Counted from the first letter of the stretch, positions 15,768 to 25,395 are shown. The stretch: 64,000 nucleotides of DNA from Bacteroidota bacterium (GCA_018262715.1 JADFDS010000009.1:16293-80292), one strand, 5' to 3'. Translations and numbers: made by a program. Notes: generated by a model not told the origin, from the letters alone.

Positions 15768-17105
15768 ATGGCGAAAAAGAAAAAGCAAAAGAAGATTTTT
15801 ATTCTTGACACGAACGTTCTGCTGCATGACTTCACATGCATCTACAACTTTGAGGAAAACGATGTGATAATACCCATCGTGGTGCTGGAAGAGCTTGACA
15901 AGTTCAAGCGGGGCAATGACATGATAAATTTCCATGCCCGGGAATTTACACGCGAGCTTGACAAGATAGCCGGTGACATGCTCCTTACGGGCAATATTCC
16001 TCTTGGTGAAAATCTGGGAAGCCTGCACATCGAGACCGGAAAACAGTTTTCAGAAAGAGTCTCCGAATCATTCCCGGAAAGAACGCCTGATCACCGCATC
16101 CTGGCAATAGCCGAGTTTGTCACCCAGGAGAACAAGGACAAAACCGTTGTCCTGATAACAAAGGACATCAACCTCAGGATGAAGGCAAAGTCGCTGGGTA
16201 TCAGGTCTGAAGACTACCAGAATGACAAGGTTGCCAACCTCGATGACCTCTACAAGGGGATCAGGATAATCGAGAACATTGATCATGACCTGATCAACAA
16301 GCTGTACGAGAAGGCTGACGGGGTGCCTGCCACGGAGCTCAAAATCAAGGATACCGAGCCGGGGCATCATTATTTTATCCTGCGAAACAGCAATTCCAGC
16401 GCCCTTGCCCATTATGACCCTGCCAGCAAAATGCTGCTGAGGGTTCTCAAGCAGACCACATATGGCATTGACCCGCGTAATGCTGAGCAGACCTTCGCCC
16501 TCGACGCACTCTGTGATCCTGACATACAGCTTATTTCCCTTACCGGCAAAGCCGGCACAGGCAAGACCCTTCTGGCACTTGCTGCCGCACTGCACCAGCA
16601 CAAGCGCTACAAGCAGATATTCCTTGCAAGGCCGATAGTTCCTCTCGCCAACCGCGACATGGGCTTCCTTCCGGGCGACGTGAAGGAGAAGATGGATCCC
16701 TACATGCAACCGCTCTTTGACAACCTGACGGTCATCAAGCACCGGTTCAGCGCCCAGAGCCCGGAGTTCATACGCATAAATGACATGATAAAGGACGAGA
16801 AGCTCGTGATCACCCCTCTGGCATATATCAGAGGCCGCAGCCTCTCGAACATCTTCTTCATCGTTGACGAAGCCCAGAACCTTACACCCCATGAGGTGAA
16901 AACAATCATCACCAGGGCCGGCGAGGGAACAAAAATGGTCTTCACAGGCGACATTGAGCAAATTGACTCGCCATATCTTGACTCCGGGTCAAACGGGCTC
17001 AGCTACCTCTCTGACAAGATGAAGGGGCTTGATCTCTTCGCTCACGTCCACCTCGTCAAAGGCGAGAGAAGCTTCCTTGCAGAACTGGCGAGCAAGCTGC
17101 TCTGA
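15768..17105 (+). CDS. PIN-PhoH family ATPase / ribonuclease (PhoH2 type)
   Basis: 445 residues. An N-terminal PIN nuclease domain (about 8-150) starts with FILDTNVLLHD, with further acidic residues at EELDKFKRG and TKDINLR. The C-terminal PhoH P-loop ATPase has Walker A GKAGTGKT (260-267) and Walker B FIVDEAQN. PIN-PhoH fusions act as RNA helicase/ribonucleases in studied bacteria; the phosphate-starvation link in the name comes from E. coli PhoH and need not hold here. Monocistronic, with its own promoter; mtaB follows 47 bp later with another promoter element. Confidence 0.9.
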   Translation: MAKKKKQKKIFILDTNVLLHDFTCIYNFEENDVIIPIVVLEELDKFKRGNDMINFHAREFTRELDKIAGDMLLTGNIPLGENLGSLHIETGKQFSERVSESFPERTPDHRILAIAEFVTQENKDKTVVLITKDINLRMKAKSLGIRSEDYQNDKVANLDDLYKGIRIIENIDHDLINKLYEKADGVPATELKIKDTEPGHHYFILRNSNSSALAHYDPASKMLLRVLKQTTYGIDPRNAEQTFALDALCDPDIQLISLTGKAGTGKTLLALAAALHQHKRYKQIFLARPIVPLANRDMGFLPGDVKEKMDPYMQPLFDNLTVIKHRFSAQSPEFIRINDMIKDEKLVITPLAYIRGRSLSNIFFIVDEAQNLTPHEVKTIITRAGEGTKMVFTGDIEQIDSPYLDSGSNGLSYLSDKMKGLDLFAHVHLVKGERSFLAELASKLL

Positions 17106-17119
17106 TCCGGCTTTTTTGC

Positions 17120-17127
17120 TATTTTTG
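17120..17127 (+). promoter_or_regulatory. Putative -7 element of the mtaB operon
   Basis: TATTTTTG matches TAnnTTTG, 25 bp upstream of the mtaB start. Confidence 0.45.
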
Positions 17128-17152
17128 CATCCGGAACAGTAACCATTTAGTT

Positions 17153-18460
17153 TTGAAGAGGAAAGTAGCGTTTCATACACTGGGATGCAAGCTTAATTTT
17201 GCCGAAACTTCCACAATGGCACGCACCTTCCCGGATGATAAGTTCGAGAGGGTATCTGATGACAGCCATGCTGACATATATGTGATCAACACATGTACCG
17301 TCACTGACACTGCTGACCGCAAATGCAGACAGGCTGTGAGGAAGTTCGTCCACCGCAATCCTGACGCCTTCATTGCCGTCGTCGGGTGCTATGCCCAGCT
17401 GAGACGCGAGGAGGCAGCCTCCATCGAAGGGGTCGACCTGGTGCTCGGAACCTATGAGAAATTTGACATCGCCTCCTATATCGACAACCTTCAGAAACGA
17501 ACAGCTCCCGAGATCCACTCCTGCGAAACCGTTGACACTGACGGATTCATGACTTCATGGTCAGCCGGCGACCGCACACGGTCATTCCTCAAGGTGCAGG
17601 ACGGATGTGACTATCACTGCTCATACTGCACCATTCCCCTTGCAAGGGGGAAGAGCAGAAATCCTGCCGTCAGCGAAATAGTGGCCGCAGCAGAAAAGAT
17701 TGTCGCTGGCGGAGTCATGGAGATAGTCCTCACAGGAGTCAATGTTGGTGACTTCGGGAAGAGCACCGGCGAGTCCCTCGGACAGCTCCTGGAAAGCCTC
17801 ACTAAGGTGAATGGACTGCAGAGACTTAGACTGTCATCAATTGAGCCGAACCTGGTCACTGACCGGATCATTGATATCATCTCTGAAGGGAAGGTGCTGC
17901 TGCCTCACTTCCATATGCCTCTTCAGAGCGGAAATGACAGGGTTCTCGGACTTATGCGCCGCCGGTACCGCAGGGAGGTGTTCCGTGACAGGGTCATGAA
18001 AATCAGGGAAAGAATTCCAGATGCCGGCCTGGGGGCAGATGTCATCGTCGGCTTCCCGGGCGAGACGGAAGAAGACTATGCAGACACATACACCTTCCTT
18101 GAGAGCCTTCCACTGTCTTATCTTCATGTCTTTGCCTATTCACCACGGCCCGGAACACCTGCTGCAGAGATGCCGGGAGCTGTGAACCGCCAGGAGAAGG
18201 AAAAAAGAAGCAGACAGCTCATAAGGCTGTCGGAGAGCCGGCGGATGCAATTCATGCGAAACGCCTCGGGAGAGGTACATGAAGTTCTGTTTGAAAAGAG
18301 AGGTCACGACGGAACAGTGGCCGGACTGACAGGCAATTACATACGGGTGATGACGCCCTGGGTAAAGGGACTGCCCGGTTCAATACGGCAGGTCAGGCTC
18401 ACCACCCTTCGCGACGACTCTTCAATGAACTGCGAACTGACAGATAAAGAAGCACAATGA
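17153..18460 (+). CDS. mtaB: tRNA t6A37 C2-methylthiotransferase MtaB
   Basis: Radical-SAM methylthiotransferase of 435 residues that converts t6A37 of tRNA to ms2t6A. The N-terminal UPF0004 domain has the three cluster cysteines (TLGCKLN Cys12, INTCTV Cys48, VVGCYAQ Cys79). The radical-SAM CX3CX2C is GCDYHCSYC (Cys152, 156, 159). A C-terminal TRAM-like segment follows. GCKLN rather than GCQMN places it with MtaB instead of MiaB. The start is TTG at 17153 (MKRKVAFHTLGC); no better ATG lies upstream. It is first in a four-gene run coupled by ATGA overlaps. Confidence 0.92.
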   Translation: MKRKVAFHTLGCKLNFAETSTMARTFPDDKFERVSDDSHADIYVINTCTVTDTADRKCRQAVRKFVHRNPDAFIAVVGCYAQLRREEAASIEGVDLVLGTYEKFDIASYIDNLQKRTAPEIHSCETVDTDGFMTSWSAGDRTRSFLKVQDGCDYHCSYCTIPLARGKSRNPAVSEIVAAAEKIVAGGVMEIVLTGVNVGDFGKSTGESLGQLLESLTKVNGLQRLRLSSIEPNLVTDRIIDIISEGKVLLPHFHMPLQSGNDRVLGLMRRRYRREVFRDRVMKIRERIPDAGLGADVIVGFPGETEEDYADTYTFLESLPLSYLHVFAYSPRPGTPAAEMPGAVNRQEKEKRSRQLIRLSESRRMQFMRNASGEVHEVLFEKRGHDGTVAGLTGNYIRVMTPWVKGLPGSIRQVRLTTLRDDSSMNCELTDKEAQ

Positions 18461-19338
18461 AACGTGCCGGTTATTACATATTCGTGGCCATGAGCTACAC
18501 CATCACACTCCTCCCCATGTGGGCGCTGCACCTGCTGTCAGACCTGCTATGGCCGTTTTTCTATCATGTCGTAAGGTACCGTCGCAGAGTGGTGGAGACA
18601 AACCTCAGAAACGCATTCCCGGAAAAGAGCCCGGAGGAACGTAAAAAGATCACAAAAAGATTCTACAGGCATCTCACCGACATGATCGTGGAGACCCTGA
18701 AGGCCATGCACATGTCAGCGGAGCAGATCAAAAAGCGTTTTTCCGTGACCGACACCTCCCTGGCCGACAGGTTCTACAGCGAAGGACGTGATTTGGTTGC
18801 CCTCTGCAGCCACTATAACAACTGGGAGTGGTACTCCTCAATGCAGCTCTCATCGAAACACAGGGCTGTGGCTATTTACAAACCATTGAAAAACAAAGAT
18901 TTTGACCGTTTTCTTTATAAAATAAGAACCAGGTTCGGGGTATGGGTCACACCCATGAACCATATCGTAAGGGACCTGGTAAAATGCAGGAGTGAAAAGA
19001 TTCTTACCATGTCAGGATTCATTGCAGACCAGACACCTCCCCCCGATGACAACGCATTCTGGACCACATTCCTTAACCAGGATACAGGCTTTTACAGGGG
19101 GGCGGAAAAAGTCGCAATAAAATATGACATGCCGGTAATCTTCATTAATATAGTCAAGAGAAAAAGAGGCTTTTACGAGCTTGAATACAGCCTGATATCA
19201 GAGCACCCCCGCGAAGAGGAGCCCAATGCCATTATTGCCCGTTATGCCGCCAGGCTTGAAGAGGTGATCAGGGCAAAACCGGAATACTGGCTCTGGTCAC
19301 ACCGGCGGTGGAAACATAAAAGACCGGAAAAAAAATGA
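18457..19338 (+). CDS. LpxL/HtrB-type lipid A acyltransferase
   Basis: Inner-membrane lysophospholipid/lipid A acyltransferase of 293 residues. It has an N-terminal membrane segment (VAMSYTITLLPMWALHLL), the HX4E catalytic motif SHYNNWEW (His119, Glu124), and the family ends with WLWSHRRWKHKRP. It would add a secondary acyl chain to lipid A using acyl-ACP. The ATG overlaps the mtaB stop (ATGA, 18457-18460) and its own stop overlaps the next GT2 in the same way. The mix of a tRNA modification gene with envelope genes is common in Bacteroidota but functionally unexplained. Confidence 0.88.
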   Translation: MKRAGYYIFVAMSYTITLLPMWALHLLSDLLWPFFYHVVRYRRRVVETNLRNAFPEKSPEERKKITKRFYRHLTDMIVETLKAMHMSAEQIKKRFSVTDTSLADRFYSEGRDLVALCSHYNNWEWYSSMQLSSKHRAVAIYKPLKNKDFDRFLYKIRTRFGVWVTPMNHIVRDLVKCRSEKILTMSGFIADQTPPPDDNAFWTTFLNQDTGFYRGAEKVAIKYDMPVIFINIVKRKRGFYELEYSLISEHPREEEPNAIIARYAARLEEVIRAKPEYWLWSHRRWKHKRPEKK

Positions 19339-20360
19339 TCAGGACAGCCGTGGTCATCCTCAACTGGAACGGAAGAAAATTCCTCGAACAGTTTCTTCCG
19401 GGTGTGGTTAAAAACACCCTTGCACCCGACACATCGGTCATTGTTGCTGATAATGGGTCTGAAGATGATTCGTTACTGTGGGTAACGGAAAACCACCCGG
19501 AGGTGGAGGTCATCAGGCTTGACAACAATTATGGATATGCAGGAGGTTACAACAGGGCACTGAAGGAAGTTGAAGCCGAATACTACATACTTCTGAATTC
19601 CGACGTAGATGTTGAGCCCGCGTGGGCGGAAAAGCTGATCACCTTCATGGAAATGCACCCGAATGTGGGCGCCTGCCAGCCCAGGATCAGGTCTTACTCG
19701 AACCGTGACTCTTTTGAGTATGCAGGCGCTGCAGGAGGGTATATTGACAGGCTGGGCTACCCTTTCTGCCGTGGCCGTATCTTTGACACGGTGGAGAATG
19801 ACCACGGCCAGTATGACGATGTCCGCGAGATCTTCTGGGCATCAGGCTCCTGTATGGTCGTCAGGGGTGCCGCATTCGACCAGTGTGACGGCTTTGACGA
19901 GTCGTTTTTCGTCCACATGGAAGAGATTGACCTCTGCTGGAGGATGCAGAACGCCGGGTATACCATCAGTTACTTTCCTCATTCCGTGGTCTGGCACGTA
20001 GGAGGAGGAACCCTCGGCTACGGATCGCCCTCCAAGATATATTATAACTTCCGCAACAGTCTTATCATGCTGGCCAAGAACCTCCCGGCAAAGCATCTCC
20101 GCAGAACCATCCTCACCCGACAGGTGCTCGACGGACTGGCAGCTGTTATGCTGCTCTTCACGGAAGGCCGCGCAGCAGCAGCTGCGGTTGTAAGGGCACA
20201 CAGGGATTTCAGGAGGCAGCGGACTGCCATCAGAACCTTCAGAACCCTGACCCCTAATCCCGGAATCTTCCATACTCCGCATACCACGATGAACAAATAT
20301 CTCCTTTATGAGTATTATATACGCAAAAGGAAAACATTCACAGAACTCAAGTGGACCTGA
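19335..20360 (+). CDS. GT2 family glycosyltransferase
   Basis: 341 residues, GT-A fold: VVILNWNGRKFLEQF at the N-terminus, VADNGSEDDS, the NYGYAGGYNRAL nucleotide-sugar loop, the metal-binding LNSDVDV, and the downstream acceptor motif ED-like MEEIDLCWR followed by VWHVGGGT. This pattern is typical of rhamnosyltransferase-like enzymes of surface polysaccharide synthesis. It overlaps the LpxL-like gene by 4 bp and the phosphoesterase gene by 10 bp, so it is probably co-regulated with lipid A acylation. Donor and acceptor unknown. Confidence 0.85.
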   Translation: MIRTAVVILNWNGRKFLEQFLPGVVKNTLAPDTSVIVADNGSEDDSLLWVTENHPEVEVIRLDNNYGYAGGYNRALKEVEAEYYILLNSDVDVEPAWAEKLITFMEMHPNVGACQPRIRSYSNRDSFEYAGAAGGYIDRLGYPFCRGRIFDTVENDHGQYDDVREIFWASGSCMVVRGAAFDQCDGFDESFFVHMEEIDLCWRMQNAGYTISYFPHSVVWHVGGGTLGYGSPSKIYYNFRNSLIMLAKNLPAKHLRRTILTRQVLDGLAAVMLLFTEGRAAAAAVVRAHRDFRRQRTAIRTFRTLTPNPGIFHTPHTTMNKYLLYEYYIRKRKTFTELKWT

Positions 20361-21517
20361 ACAGAAAGCAGCAGATGGCAATATTCCTTACGGTTGTACT
20401 CACCGTCTATATCCTTACCAACCTGTACCTCTGGTTTAAGGGCCGGAGAGCTCTCTCAGGCGCAGGAATAAACACGGGATGGTATAATGCAATCTTCATT
20501 GCCCTGGCATCAGCCTTCGTGATCGGAAAATTCCTTGAAAATTCTTTCACCAGTGTTTTCACTGACATAGTAAATGTTATCGGCGGTTTCTGGATGGCAT
20601 TCATGCTCTACGGATTCCTTGCGTGGCTGGCGGCGGATATCCTGATGCTGTTGCAGAAACCTTTCCACCTGATCCCTCCGGATGTCATCCCGAAACTCAG
20701 GCTGTGGCTGTTTGCAGGAATAACCTCAGTAACGCTGCTGCTGATCATAATCGGATTCATAAATGCAGTCAGTCCAGTTACCAGTAGATATGCCGTTGAG
20801 GTCAGCAAGAAGCTTGACAGCAGTCATGAACCGATGCGCATCGTTGCTGTCTCTGACATACACCTTGGCAGCATCATCCGGAAGAGAAGCATGCGCCATC
20901 TCTCGGAAATGATAACCGGTGAAAAGCCCGACCTCGTCCTGTTCCTCGGTGATCTGCTCGACGGAAGCATAGGTCCGGTGCTCCGGGGTGATCTGCTCTC
21001 GTACCTCAGCATACCCGCACCACGGTTCGGGACCTATGCCATTACAGGGAACCATGAGTATATGAGTGACCTGGTTAAGTCTGTACCATATATTGAAAGC
21101 AAGGGAATAAGAGTGCTCAAAGATGAGATTATCAGCCTTGAAAACGGCGTCCAGATAATCGGCCGGCTTGACAGAACGGCCATGCATTCACAGGGCATCG
21201 GCCGCAAGCCGCTGGAACAACTGCTGGCTGAGACTGACACAACGGCCCCGGTGATTCTGCTCGACCACCAGCCTTATGGCCTTTCAGCCCTGGCCTCAAC
21301 ACCGGTTGACATGCAACTTTCAGGGCATACCCACAACGGACAAATATGGCCCCTCAACCTTATCACTGACAGGATGTTCGAACTGAGTCACGGTTACAGG
21401 GTGTTCGGAAAGGCACACGTGATCGTCTCTTCAGGATTTGGCATATGGGGTCCCCGGATGCGGATAGGAACCAGGCCGGAAATACTCTCTATTACCCTGA
21501 CGGGAAAATCAGAGTAA
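20351..21517 (+). CDS. Membrane-anchored metallophosphoesterase
   Basis: 388 residues. Four predicted membrane helices (about 8-140) precede a calcineurin-like phosphoesterase domain with VSDIHLGS (168-175), FLGDLLDG, GNHEYM and LSGHTHNGQIWP. This is the YaeI/YkuE-like architecture, some members of which act on lipid A intermediates. The start may be GTG at 20351, overlapping the previous gene, or ATG at 20375, which begins right at the first membrane helix. The 3' end overlaps convergent murF by 9 bp. Substrate unknown; context suggests the envelope. Confidence 0.85.
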   Translation: MDLNRKQQMAIFLTVVLTVYILTNLYLWFKGRRALSGAGINTGWYNAIFIALASAFVIGKFLENSFTSVFTDIVNVIGGFWMAFMLYGFLAWLAADILMLLQKPFHLIPPDVIPKLRLWLFAGITSVTLLLIIIGFINAVSPVTSRYAVEVSKKLDSSHEPMRIVAVSDIHLGSIIRKRSMRHLSEMITGEKPDLVLFLGDLLDGSIGPVLRGDLLSYLSIPAPRFGTYAITGNHEYMSDLVKSVPYIESKGIRVLKDEIISLENGVQIIGRLDRTAMHSQGIGRKPLEQLLAETDTTAPVILLDHQPYGLSALASTPVDMQLSGHTHNGQIWPLNLITDRMFELSHGYRVFGKAHVIVSSGFGIWGPRMRIGTRPEILSITLTGKSE

Positions 21518-22801
21518 GGGAAAAACCTTTTCAAGCATTATGCCCCTCGATCCTTTGACAAGGATTGTGTAGCCTTCGGGTCTCTCTGACTTCAGCCACT
21601 CGGCAGCAGCCTCTGATGTACCGAAGAGGGTGGCGGGGAAATCAGCTGCCGCCTCCCGGAAAAGGGGACCCACAAGCACTGCCCTGATGTCACCAATATT
21701 CCTCAGCTGCCTGATAACGGCAGCATGGCCGTGAGCACTCTCGCTGCCCAGCTCCAGCATATCACCCAGGATAACCATTTTCTTATCTGCCTTCAGCGCA
21801 GCAAATGAGGCTATTGCATTCTCCATGCTCGAGGGATTGGCATTGTAGGCATCACGTATAACAGTGTTCCTCCCGGTCTCCGTTACCTGCGACCGGTTGT
21901 TGGAGGGCCTGTAGGATGAAATGGCATCAATTATTTCGTCTTCCGGAACACCGAAGAGCAGCCCGGCTGCCATCGCAGCCCTCACATTGTCAATATTGTA
22001 TGATCCGAAGAGCCCGGTTTCAAAATAATGTTCCTTGCCGTCAATCACCGCTTTTACCTTCAGCAGCATCAGGTCATCACCCGCAGGCGCAGCACTGAGA
22101 GTGTGCCCTCCCGGCGCCGAGTAGGGTACGCCATTGGTCATCCCTGATACCAGTTCACACAGGACGGGATTATCATCGTTGTATATTGCAGTCCCGTTAC
22201 TCTCCCGGAGCGACTGGTAAAGCTCAGACTTCGCTTTCCTGATGTTTTCCATGGAGCCGAAACCCTCTATATGTGCCGTTCCGATACTGGTGATGATACC
22301 GTGCGTGGGCATTGACACTTTACAGAGGGCTGCTATCTCTCCCATATGGTTGGCGCCCATCTCCACCACAAGGAAGGCTGCATCATCAGGTGCGCTGAGA
22401 AGTGTCAGCGGAACCCCGATGTGATTGTTGAAGTTGCCCGGGGTGCTGTGTACCCTTCCACGTCGCGACAGAACGGCTGTCAGCAGTTCCTTTGTGGTTG
22501 TCTTCCCATTGGTTCCGGTTATCCCGATGACAGGCATCTGCAGCCTCTTCCGGTGACAGGCAGCCAGTGCTGACATGGCCTCAAGAACATCGTCAACAAC
22601 AATTATTCTTTCTCCGCTGAGCGAGTGATCATCCACTATGGAGGCCAGCGCTCCGGCCTCCAGGGCAGCTGCGGCATGCCTGTTCCCGTCATGGGCAGGA
22701 CCCTTCAATGCAAAGAAAATCTCACCTTTTTTTACTGCCCGCGAATCCGTCGTTACACCGGCAGAATTGCGGTACAGACCGTACAACCTTTCAATCTCCA
22801 T
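21509..22801 (-). CDS. murF: UDP-MurNAc-tripeptide:D-Ala-D-Ala ligase
   Basis: Cytoplasmic Mur ligase of 430 residues that adds D-Ala-D-Ala to the UDP-MurNAc-tripeptide in peptidoglycan synthesis. N-terminal substrate motif VTTDSRAVKKGEIFFALKG, ATP loop GITGTNGKTTTKEL (93-106), and RDAYNANPSSMENAI, characteristic of MurF. Length and ends are normal. The ATG at 22801 lies only 14 bp after a strong terminator for gldJ, and no TAnnTTTG is seen between, so expression may depend on read-through or an unrecognised promoter. Confidence 0.94.
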   Translation of the reverse strand: MEIERLYGLYRNSAGVTTDSRAVKKGEIFFALKGPAHDGNRHAAAALEAGALASIVDDHSLSGERIIVVDDVLEAMSALAACHRKRLQMPVIGITGTNGKTTTKELLTAVLSRRGRVHSTPGNFNNHIGVPLTLLSAPDDAAFLVVEMGANHMGEIAALCKVSMPTHGIITSIGTAHIEGFGSMENIRKAKSELYQSLRESNGTAIYNDDNPVLCELVSGMTNGVPYSAPGGHTLSAAPAGDDLMLLKVKAVIDGKEHYFETGLFGSYNIDNVRAAMAAGLLFGVPEDEIIDAISSYRPSNNRSQVTETGRNTVIRDAYNANPSSMENAIASFAALKADKKMVILGDMLELGSESAHGHAAVIRQLRNIGDIRAVLVGPLFREAAADFPATLFGTSEAAAEWLKSERPEGYTILVKGSRGIMLEKVFPLL

Positions 22802-22815
22802 CTCAATCCAAAAAG

Positions 22816-22844
22816 AAGCCTCATTACTTTCGATAATGAGGCTT
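22816..22844 (-). terminator. Rho-independent terminator of gldJ
   Basis: Perfect 11-bp stem AAGCCTCATTA (22816-22826) and TAATGAGGCTT (22834-22844) around a 7-nt loop. Read on the minus strand it is followed by CTTTTTGG, a U-rich tail, so it terminates transcription coming from gldJ. Confidence 0.85.
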
Positions 22845-22866
22845 TATTCTTACCTATATATATACA

Positions 22867-24354
22867 TTATAGTCCTGAGGGGCTTCCTACCCTGATCATT
22901 GCACACCTGAAACCAAGATCATCACGCGATGCTTCCTGATCAAGATAGCGGCGGGTTGAGGGGTTGAGCCAGTAAGCCCTGTCCTTCCATGATCCGCCCT
23001 TGAATACCCTTGCCCTGTCATTGATGAGGGTAACATAGTCATTGTCAACCTCGTTCTGCGAATACATCCTTTCTGTCTGTGGCAGGTCAGCATTTCCTGA
23101 CCATTCAAGGCTTGAAGAGATACTTGAGATGACGTCACCGTCGAGGTAGTTCCGGTAGTCCGACTTCTGGTAATTATACCTGTGGGCCACATCTTCCGGC
23201 TTGACAGTGTCAATCTGGAGTCTTCCCAGCCTGTCCTTCTCTACCACATCGCCATTGGCGTCACGCCTCAGGTCGGTGAATACGTTGCCCCTGAACGGGT
23301 TGAACATGTCAACATCCTCTGAGGAGAGCGGACGATAAACGTCCATTACCCACTCGTTAACGTTTCCTGCCATGCAGTAAAGGCCGTAGTCATTGGGCCA
23401 GTACGACCTGACGTCGACCGTGATGCTACCTGCGTCGTTCAGGTTTCCTGCAACGCCCATCATGTCACCGCGTCCGCGGACGAAGTTGGCCATGAATTCA
23501 CCCCTGTACTTGGGAGCTGCATTACGGACGTTATGACCGTCCCACGGGTAAATAGCCCTTTCATATATTCTTTCCTCGAAGGTATTGCCCCTGAGGCCGT
23601 AAGCTGCAAATTCCCACTCAGCCTCCGTCGGCAGGCGGTAGCGCGGAAGAAGGATGCCATCCTCCTGGCGGACACGCGGATGAAGCTCATCAACTCTCTG
23701 CCCGGGGACACCTTCATACTGGCCTGCCAGATAAGATTCAGTATTGAAGTTGTTTGCTCCTGACTGTTCCACATTGGCATCCTGCCACTTGCTGTCAAGA
23801 AGAATCTGCTCATTGACCCTGTCAGTACGCCAGACACAGTAGTCATTGGCCTGCAGCCAGCTGACACCCACAACCGGATAATTATTAAACGAGGGGTGAC
23901 GGAAATAGTACTGAACATAGGGTTCATTCAGTGCGAGCGGACTTCTCCAGACCAGAGTGTCAGGAAGAGCGCGGCGGTGAACCTCCGGATAATCGCTGTA
24001 TACCCTCCTCAGCCAGTAGAGATACTCACGGTAGTCAAGATTGGTGATCTCTGTCTCATCCATATAAAAGGAGGAAACGGTTACCCTGCGCGGCGAGTTG
24101 TTCCAGTCAAACATTACATCCTGATCAACCCGTCCCATGGTAAAGGTACCACCTTCAATCAGCACAAGGTTCGGACCGGTGACCTGTTCCGAAGCCTCTC
24201 CTATCGGGTAACCCAGGTCATTGACATCGCTCGATTTGGGATCCCTGTAGCTCCAGCCAGTAGTCGGAGACACATTATCCTGCTTCGCTCCCTTGCAGGA
24301 AAAGAGGAAGAGAGCAACAACTACAAAAACCGGTAAAGCTCTGAGTTTATACAT
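22867..24354 (-). CDS. gldJ: GldJ-like T9SS / gliding lipoprotein (SUMF1 fold)
   Basis: 495 residues: lipoprotein signal (VVALFLFSC, Cys about 20) and a formylglycine-generating-enzyme (SUMF1) fold. The opening LVLIEGGTFTMGRVDQDVM followed by NNSP and SFYMDETEITN matches GldJ rather than GldK. GldJ is an outer-membrane-associated lipoprotein needed for stable T9SS/gliding machinery in Flavobacterium (family knowledge); the SUMF1 fold is structural there. Upstream on the same strand is a PorP/SprF homologue, and porU-porV are divergent, matching the gldJ-porU-porV neighbourhood of other Bacteroidota. A terminator follows. Confidence 0.85.
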   Translation of the reverse strand: MYKLRALPVFVVVALFLFSCKGAKQDNVSPTTGWSYRDPKSSDVNDLGYPIGEASEQVTGPNLVLIEGGTFTMGRVDQDVMFDWNNSPRRVTVSSFYMDETEITNLDYREYLYWLRRVYSDYPEVHRRALPDTLVWRSPLALNEPYVQYYFRHPSFNNYPVVGVSWLQANDYCVWRTDRVNEQILLDSKWQDANVEQSGANNFNTESYLAGQYEGVPGQRVDELHPRVRQEDGILLPRYRLPTEAEWEFAAYGLRGNTFEERIYERAIYPWDGHNVRNAAPKYRGEFMANFVRGRGDMMGVAGNLNDAGSITVDVRSYWPNDYGLYCMAGNVNEWVMDVYRPLSSEDVDMFNPFRGNVFTDLRRDANGDVVEKDRLGRLQIDTVKPEDVAHRYNYQKSDYRNYLDGDVISSISSSLEWSGNADLPQTERMYSQNEVDNDYVTLINDRARVFKGGSWKDRAYWLNPSTRRYLDQEASRDDLGFRCAMIRVGSPSGL

Positions 24355-24429
24355 AGCAATATAAGGTTTACTTGATTACTTTTTAAGTTTAAAAATTGCG
24401 TTCATTTACAAAACTCTGCACCAAAATAA

Positions 24430-25395
24430 CTACAAAAGGGGCAACTTTATTATGTGCGCTCCCCTACTTTTTTCAACATTTCCGAAACTAAATATTGCCC
24501 CGGCTTTTACCATGGCGGTGCCCCCGAGCGATGTGATGCCACCAGCAACGATGTAACTGTATGATATCATGATCTTTACAGATGTCGCATCCCATCCGGC
24601 GGAAGCTCCCAGAGCCGTAAATCCGTTTGTGACATGCCATAGTGAAAGACTGCCGGCAAGACCCTTCCATGAGGCTTCGCTCCCTAAATAAATTTTCGTC
24701 TCGTCACCCTGGATGAGGAGCGCAGCTGATGGCAACAGGGAGAAATCCTTTCCGCCGGGTGTGAGCGATATTCCCCCGGTCAGTGTCAGCAACCGGTTCA
24801 CCCTGTTGTGCTCAAGGGCATCATCGCTGAGCGATGGCCTTGTCAGGTGCATGATCGATGCACCGGCGAACCAGTCCCCGGACGATACAGTAAAGCCTGT
24901 ACCCAGGTCGAATCTCGTAATGGGGGCAGGAGGAATATAATCGGTGCCTCCGCCGGTTATGCCCCTGAAGGGATCGATGTCTCCCGGAAGGATAACCGAT
25001 CCGCTTCTTATGCCACGGGTGATTACTCCGGCTGTCAGGCCGGCTGTAACAAAGAGCCTGCGCCCGGCACGGAAATGGTATGAATAGAATGCTCCGCCCC
25101 TGAGATCATTCATGATATCCCCCAGCATATCATCAGAGACCCATGCACCGGCACCTCCCCGCAGGGAACTGAAATACCCGTCATATGATGCGTATACAGA
25201 CCTCAGTCCGAAGCCGTTTCCCGGAAGAAAGGAAAATGCAGAGATCTTTACCGTGGAGGTGCTCTCAACCCCGGCAAATGCCGGATTATGCATGACTTGC
25301 ATGCCAGATACCGACCCGTACCAGGTGTCCTGCCCGCTGAGGGTCAACGGGCAGATGAGCAATGCCGCCAGAAGAGTCCTGTATCTGAGCTTCAT
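24430..25395 (-). CDS. PorP/SprF-family type IX secretion outer-membrane protein
   Basis: 321 residues with a signal peptide (LLAALLICPLTLSGQ) and the family hallmark near the mature N-terminus, MQVMHNPAFAGVE, followed by repeated beta-hairpins (FLPGNGFGLRSVYASYDGYF, GGAGAWVSDDMLG). Family members are 14-strand-type barrels that partner with large T9SS-exported proteins; porP itself is a core gene in Porphyromonas. No SprB-like partner is nearby, so this copy could be the core PorP or a dedicated SprF. It is divergent from porU across a palindromic promoter, with gldJ 75 bp downstream. Confidence 0.82.
   Translation of the reverse strand: MKLRYRTLLAALLICPLTLSGQDTWYGSVSGMQVMHNPAFAGVESTSTVKISAFSFLPGNGFGLRSVYASYDGYFSSLRGGAGAWVSDDMLGDIMNDLRGGAFYSYHFRAGRRLFVTAGLTAGVITRGIRSGSVILPGDIDPFRGITGGGTDYIPPAPITRFDLGTGFTVSSGDWFAGASIMHLTRPSLSDDALEHNRVNRLLTLTGGISLTPGGKDFSLLPSAALLIQGDETKIYLGSEASWKGLAGSLSLWHVTNGFTALGASAGWDATSVKIMISYSYIVAGGITSLGGTAMVKAGAIFSFGNVEKSRGAHIIKLPLL

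Noticed and set aside
16068..16961. A 297-codon open frame antisense to the PIN-PhoH gene
   Set aside because: It is a shadow of a well-conserved gene with clear domains; its residue composition is atypical and it has no promoter or ribosome site.
19842..20381. A 179-codon open frame antisense to the GT2 gene
   Set aside because: Antisense shadow; the plus-strand gene has all GT2 motifs and ATGA coupling to its neighbours.
22867..24354. A sulfatase-maturing formylglycine-generating enzyme
   Set aside because: The SUMF1 fold is used structurally in GldJ/GldK; the GldJ-type opening motif and T9SS neighbours fit better, and no sulfatase is nearby.
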